From Mycolicibacterium neoaurum (GTDB taxonomy: Bacteria; Actinomycetota; Actinomycetes; Mycobacteriales; Mycobacteriaceae), in the NCBI RefSeq assembly GCF_036946495.1, contig NZ_JAQIIX010000002.1, positions 1,550,001 to 1,614,000 on the forward strand: a stretch of 64,000 bases of DNA, given 5' to 3'. Shown one piece after another: positions 14,782-23,209 of the stretch. The position numbers and the translations under genes were made by a program. Position 1 is the stretch's first letter. The number at the start of each line of letters is the position of its first letter. The notes below the pieces were generated by a model, which saw nothing but the letters and a program-made list of their open reading frames with translations, had not been told where the DNA came from and did no database searches.

Positions 14782-17345
14782 TTCGCATCCTCCTGCGGCG
14801 TGAACTTCGGCATACCGATGGCGACCGGTACCTTGCGTCCCGAGGACTCGGTGAACTCGATGGTCGGGTCGGCCACCTCGGGAGCGTTGACGAAGGACAC
14901 GAAGCGCGAGAGCTTTTCCGGATCGTCGAGAACGCCTTTCCATTCGCAGGCGTAGCCGGCCACGTGCCGGGCCATCGCCTCCTCGAACTCGGCGGCCAGG
15001 CCCAGCGAGTCGTTGCAGACCACGTCGCGGACGTGATCCAGTCCACCGTCGAGCGCCTCCAGCCACGGTGCGGTCCGCTGCAACCGGTCGGCGGTACGGA
15101 TGTAATACATCAGGAACCGGTCGATGTAGCGGATCAGCGTCTCGTCGTCCAGATCGCCGGCGAGCAACTGGGCATGCCTGGGCGACATCCCACCGTTGCC
15201 ACATACATAGAGGTTCCAGCCCTGCTCGGTGGCAATGATGCCGACGTCCTTACTCTGCGCCTCGGCGCATTCGCGGGCACAACCGGATACCGCCATCTTG
15301 ATCTTGTGCGGTGCGCGCAGACCGCGGTAGCGCTTCTCGATCTCGACGGCCATGTCGACCGAATCCTGTTGCCCGTAGCGGCACCAGGTACTGCCGACAC
15401 AACTCTTGACGGTGCGCAGCGACTTACCGTATGCATGCCCGGACTCCATGCCGCCCTCGACCAGACGCCGCCAGATCTCAGGCAGTTGGTCCACCCGGGC
15501 ACCGAACATGTCGATGCGCTGGCCACCGGTGATCTTCGTGTACAGGTCGAAGTCCCTGGCGATCTCCCCGATCAGGATCAGCTGCTCGGGGGTGATCTCA
15601 CCGCCGGGTGATCTGGGCACCACCGAGTAGCTGCCGTTCTTCTGGATGTTGGCCAGGAAATGGTCGTTGGAGTCCTGCAGCGAGGCCTGCTCACCGTCGA
15701 GCACATGGTCGGAACTGGTCGACGCGAGAATCGAGGCGACCGTGGGTTTGCAGATATCGCAACCCTTTCCGGTGCCATACTTCTCGATCAGCCCGGAGAA
15801 CGTGCGGATCTCGGTGGCCCGGATGAGTTCGAACATCTCGGCGCGGGAATGACTGAAGTGCTCACACAGGGCCTTGGACTGCTCGACACCCTCGGCCTCC
15901 AGCAACTGCTTGAGTAGCGGCACGCAGGAACCGCAGGACGTGCCAGCCAGCGTGCACTTCTTCAGACCGGCGACATCGGTGCAGCCGCCACAGATGGCCT
16001 CCTTGAGATCGCCCTTGGTCACGTTGTTGCAGGAGCAGATCTGGGCTATATCAGGCAGCGCGCCGACCCCCAGCGCGCCCGCACCGCCGTCACCGGCGGG
16101 CGCGATCAACGACAACGGGTCACCGGGCAGTTCGCTGGCCACCATCGGGCGCAGCACTCCATAGGAGGAGGCGTCGCCGACCAGGATCCCACCCAGCAGA
16201 GTTTTGGCGTCATCGGAGAGCACCAGCTTGGCGTAGGTCTGTTTCACCGGATCGTTGACGACGACGTCGAGGCTGTTGGGGGTGCGGCCCTGTGCGTCAC
16301 CGAAGCTGGCGACGTCCACGCCGAGCAGCTTGAGCTTGGTCGACATATCGGCTTCGCCGAATTCGGCGGCGCCGCCCAACAATCGGTCGGCAACCACTTC
16401 GGCGCTCGTGTAACCCGGCCCGACCAGGCCATAGCAGCGGCCCTCGATGGCGGCGACCTCGCCGACTGCGTAGATATCGGGATCACTTGTCACACAACCC
16501 CGGTCGGTCATCACGCCACCACGCTGCGCGATGTCCAAACCGGCGGCGCGGGCCAGTTCGTCACGGGGACGCACACCGGCGGCGAAGACGACCACTCCGG
16601 CGTCGATGGTGGTGCCATCGTTGAGGGTGAGGCGAACGCCATCGTCATCCTGGGACTTGCGCAGCGGCCTGTTGCGCTGCGTCGGCGCAATGGTCTCGGT
16701 GCCGACACCGGTGTGCACCTCGATACCGAGTCCGCGGATCATCCGGTTGAGCAGGGCGCCACCGGCCGGATCGAGCTGGGCGGCCATGAGATGCGGCGAC
16801 ATTTCCAGAACGTGGGTCTGCAACCCGAAGGCGCGCAACGCATTGGCCGCCTCCAGCCCGAGCAGCCCACCGCCGATCACCACCCCGACGGGGGTCTTGG
16901 ACTTGGCCGCGGCGAGCGAGCCCGCGCGGATGGCATCCAGGTCGTCCAGGGTGCGGTAGACGTGACAGTGCGGCAGGTCATGCCCGGGCACCGGGGGCAC
17001 AAAGGCATACGAGCCGGTGGCCAGCACCAGCGCGTCATAGCTCAGGCACTGCCCGTCGACGGTGGTCACCGTCTTGGCTTCCCGGTCGATGGCCTTGGCG
17101 GGCATGGCAAGCCGCAACGCCACGGCGCCATCACCGGCATAGTCGTTGCCGGGCAGCGCCAGCTGCGCGCGGTCCCAGTGCTCGGTGTAACCGGTCAGAC
17201 CGACGCGGTCATAGGCGGCATCGGCCTCCTCGGAGAGCACCGTGATCCGCCAGATCCCCTCGGTGTCGCGGGCCCGCAGGGCCTCGACGAAGCGGTGTCC
17301 GACCATGCCGTGTCCGACCACGATCACATGCTTGGCTGCCTTCAT
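14778..17345 (-). CDS. nirB: Nitrite reductase [NAD(P)H] large subunit
   Basis: 855 residues from ATG 17345, chosen over the GTG 20 codons upstream because family members begin just before the FAD motif (VVGHGMVGHR). Order: FAD/NAD(P) reductase domain, a BFD-like [2Fe-2S] domain at about 437-475 (CSCNNVTKGDLKEAICGGC and a CxxC further on), then the siroheme/[4Fe-4S] sulfite-reductase-like domain. The last carries CVGSTWCRYG at about 648 and SGCARECAEA at about 690 as cluster ligands. It reduces nitrite to ammonium with six electrons. nirD follows with a 4-bp overlap; the linked chelatase supplies siroheme and nnaR/GlnR supply control. Confidence 0.95.
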   Translation of the reverse strand: MKAAKHVIVVGHGMVGHRFVEALRARDTEGIWRITVLSEEADAAYDRVGLTGYTEHWDRAQLALPGNDYAGDGAVALRLAMPAKAIDREAKTVTTVDGQCLSYDALVLATGSYAFVPPVPGHDLPHCHVYRTLDDLDAIRAGSLAAAKSKTPVGVVIGGGLLGLEAANALRAFGLQTHVLEMSPHLMAAQLDPAGGALLNRMIRGLGIEVHTGVGTETIAPTQRNRPLRKSQDDDGVRLTLNDGTTIDAGVVVFAAGVRPRDELARAAGLDIAQRGGVMTDRGCVTSDPDIYAVGEVAAIEGRCYGLVGPGYTSAEVVADRLLGGAAEFGEADMSTKLKLLGVDVASFGDAQGRTPNSLDVVVNDPVKQTYAKLVLSDDAKTLLGGILVGDASSYGVLRPMVASELPGDPLSLIAPAGDGGAGALGVGALPDIAQICSCNNVTKGDLKEAICGGCTDVAGLKKCTLAGTSCGSCVPLLKQLLEAEGVEQSKALCEHFSHSRAEMFELIRATEIRTFSGLIEKYGTGKGCDICKPTVASILASTSSDHVLDGEQASLQDSNDHFLANIQKNGSYSVVPRSPGGEITPEQLILIGEIARDFDLYTKITGGQRIDMFGARVDQLPEIWRRLVEGGMESGHAYGKSLRTVKSCVGSTWCRYGQQDSVDMAVEIEKRYRGLRAPHKIKMAVSGCARECAEAQSKDVGIIATEQGWNLYVCGNGGMSPRHAQLLAGDLDDETLIRYIDRFLMYYIRTADRLQRTAPWLEALDGGLDHVRDVVCNDSLGLAAEFEEAMARHVAGYACEWKGVLDDPEKLSRFVSFVNAPEVADPTIEFTESSGRKVPVAIGMPKFTPQEDAK

Positions 17346-17389
17346 ACCGGAGACGGTAGAAAGCCGATATTGCCGCAATGTGCCCTCGT

Positions 17390-17405
17390 GTGAAGTGGCC
17401 GTCAC
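17390..17405 (-). promoter_or_regulatory. Weak candidate GlnR/NnaR site upstream of nirB
   Basis: On the minus strand GTGAC-GGCCAC-TTCAC has the AC-N9-AC layout of GlnR sites, and the first half matches well. The second half-site is poor (TTCAC versus GAAAC). It lies 45 nt upstream of the chosen nirB start. It is listed because nirBD is a known GlnR/NnaR target and nothing better is visible. Confidence 0.3.
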
Positions 17406-17466
17406 GGCTTCCTCACATGTCCGGCGCGGAACGTGTGAGTGCTTCGCTGACGGCGAACGCCCAGTT

Positions 17467-17493
17467 GGAACTTAAGCGTCACCGACTCAAGTT
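17467..17493 (+). promoter_or_regulatory. hsp20 control region: SigE/SigH-type promoter overlapping an HspR (HAIR) site
   Basis: GGAAC (17467-17471) and GTT (17491-17493) are separated by 19 nt, fitting the mycobacterial ECF stress-sigma pattern GGAAC...GTT. Within it, CTTAAGC-N7-ACTCAAG (17471-17491) matches the HspR inverted repeat CTTGAGT-N7-ACTCAAG with two changes in the left arm. Overlap of operator and promoter implies repression by HspR and activation by SigE/SigH, as known for acr2 of M. tuberculosis. Confidence 0.65.
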
Positions 17494-17564
17494 CACTATT
17501 CAGAGGACCGGCACAGGGCTGGTCGCACCGACACCATCAGCACGAGGAACAGGAGACGATCCCC

Positions 17565-17981
17565 ATGAGCAGCACCCCCGTACGTACCCGTCCCGCGTCG
17601 CCGGTCGATATCTGGCTGCGCGATTTCTTCGGCAACCCCGCGCCGGTCTCGGCGGACTTCCATCCGGCCGCCGAGGTGGTTCGTGACGGTGACGACGCGG
17701 TCGTCCGTCTCGAGCTGCCCGGCGTCGATGTGAACCAGGATGTGCACGTCGAGCTCGACCGTGGGCAACTGGTGATCCACGGCGAGCGCCGCGACGAGCA
17801 TTCCGAGGGCCGCACGCTCTCCGAGGTCCGCTACGGCGCGTTCCGGCGGTCATTCAAGGTACCCGCGCAGGTCACCGGGGAGGCCGTCACCGCGTCCTAC
17901 GAGGCCGGGGTGCTGACAGTCCGGGTGGCCGGCGTGTATGCCGGCACCGAGCCCCAGCGCATCGCCATCACCACCAAGTAG
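17565..17981 (+). CDS. hsp20: Hsp20 small heat-shock protein (Acr2-like)
   Basis: 138 residues: a short N-terminal arm (VDIWLRDFFG), then an alpha-crystallin domain (about 40-130) with LELPGVDVNQDVHVELDRGQ, the RRSFKVP strand and ASYEAGVLTVRVAG, and an IAI-type tail for oligomer contacts. It is an ATP-independent holdase. The location matches Rv0251c (hsp/acr2), and the upstream region has the matching HspR and ECF-sigma elements. AGGAGA stands 6-7 nt before the ATG. A strong hairpin follows. Confidence 0.92.
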   Translation: MSSTPVRTRPASPVDIWLRDFFGNPAPVSADFHPAAEVVRDGDDAVVRLELPGVDVNQDVHVELDRGQLVIHGERRDEHSEGRTLSEVRYGAFRRSFKVPAQVTGEAVTASYEAGVLTVRVAGVYAGTEPQRIAITTK

Positions 17982-17992
17982 GCAACACGAAA

Positions 17993-18022
17993 CGAGGCCC
18001 CGCGACATGTCGCGGGGCCTCG
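17993..18022. terminator. Perfect hairpin terminator between hsp20 and the convergent gene
   Basis: A 13-bp perfect stem (CGAGGCCCCGCGA, 17993-18005, with its complement 18010-18022) closes on a CATG loop, 11 nt after the hsp20 stop and 27 nt before the end of the convergent gene. It probably works bidirectionally; no T-tract. Confidence 0.75.
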
Positions 18023-18048
18023 CCGTGTTCTGTTCGGTTGGGCGGGAA

Positions 18049-18807
18049 CTACTTCCAGGGGTCGACGAGCTCGGTGATGCGGCTCGTCAGCGCACCCTGC
18101 AGGAACGGGCCGAAGCTGATCCGGCCCACGCCCAGCGGTCCGAACCGAGCCGGGTCGTCCTGCCCCGGCAGCGCGATCGCGTTGACCGGCAGCGGTAATG
18201 CTTCGACGAGGCGGCGATAGGTGTCGTCGTCATGGCGGCCGACGGGATACAGACTGTCCGCCCCTGCCTCGGCGGCCAGCTTCAGCTTGTGCACCGCACG
18301 GTCGAACCGGTCGGCCTCGTCGCCGACCTGACGCAGGAACAGATCGGTGCGCGCATTGATGACGACGTGCACGCCGGCGGCGTCAGCGGCCTTGCGCAAC
18401 TCCCCGACCAACGCGGCGTGGTCCTCGTCGGACCGGATGCGCCCACCCTCGGAGTGCACGGTGTCCTCGATATTGAGTCCGACCGCGCCGGCCGACAGCA
18501 GTCCCTCGATCAGACGAGCCGCCGACTCGCCGTAGCCGGATTCGATGTCCACCGAGATCGGGACATCGACCGCGCCGGTGATCTGGGCGACCCGGGTGAC
18601 CAGATCGTCGTAACTCATCCCCTCGCCATCGGGCTTGCCGACGGAATCGGCGACGGGGTGACTGCCCACGGTCAACGCCGTGAAACCCGCTTCGACCACG
18701 GTTTTTGCCGACCAGGCGTCCCATACCGTCGGCAGTATCGCGGGGTCACCGGGGCGGTGCAGCGCCAGCAGCGCGTCAGCCTTCTGCTTGAGGTCGTCGT
18801 TCGACAT
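18049..18807 (-). CDS. Isocitrate lyase/PEP mutase-family enzyme
   Basis: 252 residues of the PEP-mutase/isocitrate-lyase superfamily (PF13714). Barrel motifs include ILPTVWDAWSAKTVVEAGFTAL, VPISVDIESGYG (metal-binding Asp/Glu), GLNIEDTVHSEGGRIRS and INARTDLFL. The KKCGH catalytic loop of true isocitrate lyases is not present, so this is a generic C-C or P-C bond lyase of the small oxaloacetase/methylisocitrate-lyase-like group. It is monocistronic between a strong terminator and the divergent succinate dehydrogenase region. The substrate is unknown. Confidence 0.75.
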   Translation of the reverse strand: MSNDDLKQKADALLALHRPGDPAILPTVWDAWSAKTVVEAGFTALTVGSHPVADSVGKPDGEGMSYDDLVTRVAQITGAVDVPISVDIESGYGESAARLIEGLLSAGAVGLNIEDTVHSEGGRIRSDEDHAALVGELRKAADAAGVHVVINARTDLFLRQVGDEADRFDRAVHKLKLAAEAGADSLYPVGRHDDDTYRRLVEALPLPVNAIALPGQDDPARFGPLGVGRISFGPFLQGALTSRITELVDPWK

Positions 18808-18921
18808 TTACGAGCCTTTCTGCGATGTAGACGTGATCTGTCTCACTCTCAACTGCGTGTTGTGGCTAACATCGAATGCGTACTGTGATCCTTGACACCC
18901 TTCAGCCCAAGGAGGTCACCC

Positions 18922-19215
18922 TTGTCCACCACGACTGAGCTTGCCGAACTGCACGAACTCATCGGCAACCTTCGCCGCTGCGTCACATCGCTGCGCGCCC
19001 GATACGGCGACGCCCCTGCGATGCGCCGCATCGTCAACGACGCCGAACGCATGCTCAACGATATCGACCGGTTGGACATCGATGCCGCGGAACTGGAGAT
19101 GCGTGGAGCCCCAGCGCACCCCCGTGCCGCCGAGAAGATCACCATCCCCGATCACGACTACTCCAGGGACTTCTGGAGCGGTGTCGATGACGAGGGTCTC
19201 GGCGGCAGCCGCTAG
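18922..19215 (+). CDS. Conserved 97-residue protein preceding sdh1 (Rv0250c-like)
   Basis: 97 residues from TTG 18922, chosen because AAGGAGG (18909-18915) stands 6 nt upstream. The protein is helical and acidic, STTTELAELHELIGNLRRCV at the start, with IVNDAERMLNDIDRLDID in the middle and a conserved tail IPDHDYSRDFWSGVDDEGLG. It matches Rv0250c of M. tuberculosis in sequence and position. It is cotranscribed with sdhC-A-B 46 nt downstream. No domain is recognised; a small assembly or regulatory partner of succinate dehydrogenase is possible but unproven. Confidence 0.8.
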   Translation: MSTTTELAELHELIGNLRRCVTSLRARYGDAPAMRRIVNDAERMLNDIDRLDIDAAELEMRGAPAHPRAAEKITIPDHDYSRDFWSGVDDEGLGGSR

Positions 19216-19261
19216 ACCGCAGGGGTGAAGAGCCCCGACACAACAGAAGAAGAGGGAATCA

Positions 19262-20083
19262 GTGAGCGCACCGACCTCGAATCCTCAAGGTACCGGCGTC
19301 TTCTCACCAACCAGAGCGAAGATCAAGGAGCGCACACTACGCACTGATGCGTGGTGGAAGTCTCCGCTGATCACCGATCTCGGTTTCGCCGCGTTCGTGA
19401 TTTACGCGACGGTGCGGGCGTTCATGCAGAACAACTACTACGTCGCCGAGTACGGGTACCTGACCCCGTTCTATTCACCGTGCGTCAGTACCGGATGCGT
19501 GCCCGAGGCCAGCCACTTCGGCCAGTTCCTCCCGGATGTCTGGTGGTTGCCCTACGCGGCGGTGTCGTTACCGTTCCTGCTGCTGTTCCGGCTGACCTGC
19601 TACTACTACCGTGGCGCCTACTACCGTTCGGTGTGGCAGTCCCCCACCGCGTGCGCCGTCGCCGAACCGCACGCCAAGTACACCGGTGAGACGCGGTTCC
19701 CGCTGATCATCCAGAACACACACCGGTACTTCTTCTACCTCGCGGTGCTGATCTCGGTGATCAACACCTATGACGCGATCATCGCCTTTCACAAGCCCGA
19801 CGGCGGATTCGGTTTCGGTCTGGGCAATCTCATCCTCGTCATCAACGTAGTGCTGCTGTGGACCTACACGGTGTCCTGCCACTCCTGCCGGCACGTCGCG
19901 GGTGGGCGCCTCAAGCACTTCTCCAAGCATCCCGTCCGGTACTGGATGTGGACGCAGATCAGCAAGCTGAACACCCGGCACAAGCTGTATGCGTGGATCA
20001 CCCTGGGCACCCTGATGTTCACCGACTTCTATGTCATGTCTCTGGCTGCGGGCTGGTTCCCCGACCTGAGATTCGTTGGCTGA
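19262..20083 (+). CDS. sdhC: Succinate dehydrogenase 1 membrane subunit
   Basis: 273 residues with about five transmembrane helices, unlike the short SdhC/SdhD pairs of other bacteria. It matches the Rv0249c family. Cys/His groups CVSTGC (near residues 75-80) and SCHSCRH (near 207-213) are striking. As I recall, the structure of mycobacterial Sdh1 places a Rieske-type [2Fe-2S] cluster in this subunit, and these residues are plausible ligands. It passes electrons from SdhB to menaquinone. The GTG start follows GAAGAGGG; sdhA begins 31 bp downstream. Confidence 0.88.
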   Translation: MSAPTSNPQGTGVFSPTRAKIKERTLRTDAWWKSPLITDLGFAAFVIYATVRAFMQNNYYVAEYGYLTPFYSPCVSTGCVPEASHFGQFLPDVWWLPYAAVSLPFLLLFRLTCYYYRGAYYRSVWQSPTACAVAEPHAKYTGETRFPLIIQNTHRYFFYLAVLISVINTYDAIIAFHKPDGGFGFGLGNLILVINVVLLWTYTVSCHSCRHVAGGRLKHFSKHPVRYWMWTQISKLNTRHKLYAWITLGTLMFTDFYVMSLAAGWFPDLRFVG

Positions 20084-20114
20084 CAGCTCAATTACGGATT
20101 AGTGAGGATTTTCA

Positions 20115-22046
20115 ATGGGTGACCTGGAACGGCACACCTACGACGTGGTCGTGATCGGTGCCGGCGGGGCGGGACTACGCGCGGTGATCGAGGCCCGCGA
20201 ACGTGGCCTGCGCGTGGCGGTGGTGACGAAATCGCTGTTCGGCAAGGCACACACCGTGATGGCCGAGGGCGGTTGCGCCGCGGCGATGCGCAACGTCAAC
20301 ACCAAGGATTCCTGGCAGGTGCACTTCGGTGACACCATGCGCGGCGGCAAGTTCCTGAACAACTGGCGGATGGCCGAACTGCATGCCCAGGAGGCCCCCG
20401 ACCGGGTCTGGGAGCTGGAAACCTATGGAGCGCTGTTCGACCGGACCAAGGACGGCAAGATCAGCCAGCGCAACTTCGGCGGACACACCTATCCCCGGCT
20501 GGCGCACGTCGGCGACCGCACCGGTCTGGAGATCATCCGCACCCTGCAGCAGAAGATCGTCAGCCTGCAGCAGGAGGACAAGCGCGAACTCGGCGACTAC
20601 GACGCGCGCATCCGGGTGTTCCACGAGTGTTCGATCACCGAGATCGTCAAAGACGGCGATCGCGTGGCAGGGGCCTTCGGCTACTACCGCGAGACCGGCA
20701 AGTTCGTGCTGTTCGAGGCGCCGGCGATCGTGCTGGCCACCGGCGGGATCGGTAAGAGCTTCAAGGTGTCGTCGAACTCCTGGGAGTACACCGGCGACGG
20801 CCACGCCCTCGCGCTGCGCGCCGGGTCCGGCCTGATCAACATGGAGTTCATCCAGTTCCACCCCACCGGCATGGTCTGGCCGCTGTCGGTGAAGGGCATC
20901 CTGGTCACCGAGGGTGTGCGCGGCGACGGCGGAGTGTTGAAGAACTCCGAGGGCAAGCGCTTCATGTTCGATTACATCCCCGACGTCTTCAAGGGTCAGT
21001 ACGCCGAGACCGAAGAGGAAGCCGACCAGTGGCTCAAGGACAACGACTCCGCGCGCCGCACCCCTGACCTGCTCCCCCGCGACGAGGTGGCCCGCGCCAT
21101 CAACGAAGAGGTGAAGGCGGGGCGCGGTACTCCGCACGGCGGGGTGTATCTGGACATCGCCTCGCGCATGCCGGCCGAGGAGATCAAGCGCCGGTTGCCG
21201 TCGATGTACCACCAGTTCATCGAGCTGGCCGAGGTCGACATCACCAAAGACGAGATGGAGGTCGGTCCGACCTGTCACTACGTGATGGGCGGTATCGAGG
21301 TCGACCCGGACAGCGGTGGCGCCGCAACGCCGGGCCTGTTCGCCGCCGGGGAGTGCTCGGGCGGCATGCACGGCTCCAACCGCCTCGGCGGCAACTCGCT
21401 GTCGGACCTGCTGGTGTTCGGCCGGCGCGCCGGACTCGGTGCGGCCGACTACGTGCGGGCGTTGTCCGCGGACACCCGGCCGAAGGTGTCCGAGGATGCG
21501 CTCAACCGGGCGACCGAGCTGGCGCTGGATCCGTTCGAGCCCAAGGCCAACCCGGAGAACCCCTACACCCTGCATGCCGAGCTGCAGGAGTCGATGAACG
21601 ACCTGGCCGGCATCATCCGCAAGGAGGGAGAGCTGCAGGAGGCACTGGTCAAGATCGACGAGTTGAAGAAGCGCTACGCCAACGTCGCCGTCGAGGGCGG
21701 CCGCGTGTTCAACCCGGGCTGGCACCTGGCCATCGACCTGCGCAACATGCTGCTGGTCAGCGAGTGTGTCGCCAAGGCCGCACTGCAGCGCACCGAGAGC
21801 CGTGGCGGTCACACCCGTGACGACCATCCGCAGATGGACCGCACCTGGCGGAACAAGCTGCTGGTCTGCAAGACAGTCGACGGTGCGGGTGACAAGCCGG
21901 GCGACCCGGTGGTCCCCGACGTCGTCGTCACCCCCGAGGAACAACCGGTGATGCGGCCCGACCTACTGGCCACCTTCGAACTGTCCGAGCTCGAGAAGTA
22001 CTACACCGATGACCAACTGGCCGAACACCCGGACCGGAAGGGCTGA
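20115..22046 (+). CDS. sdhA: Succinate dehydrogenase 1 flavoprotein subunit
   Basis: 643 residues. The N-terminal FAD motif GAGGAGLRAVIEA is followed by KAHTVMAEGG, whose His is the covalent-FAD residue. FIQFHPTG and RGDGGVLKNSEGKRF are active-site segments. GGNSLSDLLVFGRRAG and the C-terminal WHLAIDLRNMLLVSECV are typical of the Sdh1-type clade (Rv0248c). It oxidises succinate to fumarate. It lies between sdhC and sdhB with tight spacing (2 bp to sdhB). Confidence 0.95.
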   Translation: MGDLERHTYDVVVIGAGGAGLRAVIEARERGLRVAVVTKSLFGKAHTVMAEGGCAAAMRNVNTKDSWQVHFGDTMRGGKFLNNWRMAELHAQEAPDRVWELETYGALFDRTKDGKISQRNFGGHTYPRLAHVGDRTGLEIIRTLQQKIVSLQQEDKRELGDYDARIRVFHECSITEIVKDGDRVAGAFGYYRETGKFVLFEAPAIVLATGGIGKSFKVSSNSWEYTGDGHALALRAGSGLINMEFIQFHPTGMVWPLSVKGILVTEGVRGDGGVLKNSEGKRFMFDYIPDVFKGQYAETEEEADQWLKDNDSARRTPDLLPRDEVARAINEEVKAGRGTPHGGVYLDIASRMPAEEIKRRLPSMYHQFIELAEVDITKDEMEVGPTCHYVMGGIEVDPDSGGAATPGLFAAGECSGGMHGSNRLGGNSLSDLLVFGRRAGLGAADYVRALSADTRPKVSEDALNRATELALDPFEPKANPENPYTLHAELQESMNDLAGIIRKEGELQEALVKIDELKKRYANVAVEGGRVFNPGWHLAIDLRNMLLVSECVAKAALQRTESRGGHTRDDHPQMDRTWRNKLLVCKTVDGAGDKPGDPVVPDVVVTPEEQPVMRPDLLATFELSELEKYYTDDQLAEHPDRKG

Positions 22047-22048
22047 TC

Positions 22049-22798
22049 ATGGCTGCTTACAACGCAAAGCTACGGGTATGGCGGGGCGACGAGTCAGGCG
22101 GTGACCTGCAGGACTACACCGTCGAGGTGAACGACGGCGAGGTGGTGCTCGACATCGTGCACCGGTTGCAGGCCACCCAGGCCGGCGACCTGGCCGTGCG
22201 GTGGAACTGCAAGGCGGGCAAGTGCGGGTCGTGTTCGGCGGAGATCAACGGCCGGCCGCGGCTGATGTGCATGACGCGCATGTCGACCTTCGACGAGAAC
22301 GAGACCGTCACGATCACGCCGCTGCGGACCTTCCCGGTGATGCGTGATCTGGTCACCGACGTGTCCTTCAACTACGAGAAGGCGCGCCAGATCCCGTCGT
22401 TCACCCCGCCGAAGGATCTGCAGCCCGGCGAGTACCGGATGCAGCAGGAGGACGTGAACCGCAGCCAGGAGTTCCGCAAGTGCATCGAGTGCTTCCTGTG
22501 CCAGAACGTCTGCCACGTGGTGCGTGATCACGAGGAGAACAAGGAGAACTTCGCCGGTCCGCGGTTCCACATGCGCATCGCCGAACTCGACATGCATCCC
22601 TTGGACACCGTCGACCGCCAGGAGATGGCGCAGGACGAGTTCGGGCTGGGTTACTGCAACATCACCAAGTGCTGCACCGAGGTATGCCCCGAGCACATCA
22701 AGATCACCGACAATGCGCTGATCCCGATGAAAGAGCGTGTGGCCGATCGCAAGTACGACCCGATCGTCTGGCTGGGCAACAAGCTCTTCAGACGTTAG
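22049..22798 (+). CDS. sdhB: Succinate dehydrogenase 1 iron-sulfur subunit
   Basis: 249 residues. The plant-type [2Fe-2S] ligands are in CKAGKCGSCSAEINGRPRLMC (near 57-77). The C-terminal ferredoxin domain has CIECFLCQNVC and CNITKCCTEVCPEH for the [4Fe-4S] and [3Fe-4S] clusters. It relays electrons from FAD to the membrane subunit. It is the last gene of the sdhC-A-B operon. It matches Rv0247c. Confidence 0.95.
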   Translation: MAAYNAKLRVWRGDESGGDLQDYTVEVNDGEVVLDIVHRLQATQAGDLAVRWNCKAGKCGSCSAEINGRPRLMCMTRMSTFDENETVTITPLRTFPVMRDLVTDVSFNYEKARQIPSFTPPKDLQPGEYRMQQEDVNRSQEFRKCIECFLCQNVCHVVRDHEENKENFAGPRFHMRIAELDMHPLDTVDRQEMAQDEFGLGYCNITKCCTEVCPEHIKITDNALIPMKERVADRKYDPIVWLGNKLFRR

Positions 22799-23047
22799 AT
22801 CCTGCCGCTGACTCTGTGCTCACGGCGCAGAAGTGTGAGTAACCCGCACCCTGGGCGCAGTGTCAACGCGTACGCGCGCCGAGCGTGCGCGTAGATCGAG
22901 TTTCCGACCGAATTCTCGATCTCCATGCACCGTCGCGGTGACGCCCCCGCTTACACCGCGGCGCGATACCTGGGCGCCGCTGGACATGAGGCGTACGGTT
23001 GGTGACACAGACCACAACCGTCCGATCAGCGATGAGAAGGCAAGCTC
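22799..23047. other. Intergenic leader between sdhB and the 53-aa peptide
   Basis: About 250 bp with no supported gene. GAGAAGG at 23034-23040 is the ribosome-binding site of the following small gene. The rest has no clear promoter motif; short inverted repeats such as GCGCGC runs are not specific. Confidence 0.4.
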
Positions 23048-23209
23048 ATGTCACATCGAGAAACGATCAGCGTCAACGATATTCGCACCGCCATCCGAGA
23101 GCTCACGGTCCGTGCGCAGCTCGCCCGCAAGGAGGGCCGCTCCGGTGACGCCGCCGAACTGGACCGGCGGATCAGCGGATACCGCGAACAGCTGGCCGCC
23201 AGGCCCTAA
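23048..23209 (+). CDS. 53-residue charged helical protein of unknown function
   Basis: Starts MSHRETISVNDIRTAIRELT and is rich in Arg, Glu and Ala with a predicted two-helix layout (IRTAIRELTVRAQLARKEG, then DAAELDRRISGYREQLAAR). GAGAAGG lies 7 nt before the ATG. Codon usage is strongly G/C at third positions, supporting translation. Its TAA overlaps the stop of the flavin reductase on the other strand (23206-23209), so the two are fully convergent. No family is recognised. Confidence 0.65.
   Translation: MSHRETISVNDIRTAIRELTVRAQLARKEGRSGDAAELDRRISGYREQLAARP

Noticed and set aside
20175..21944. Long open frame antisense to sdhA
   Set aside because: Mirror of a strongly GC3-biased gene; no family resemblance and sdhA is unambiguous.
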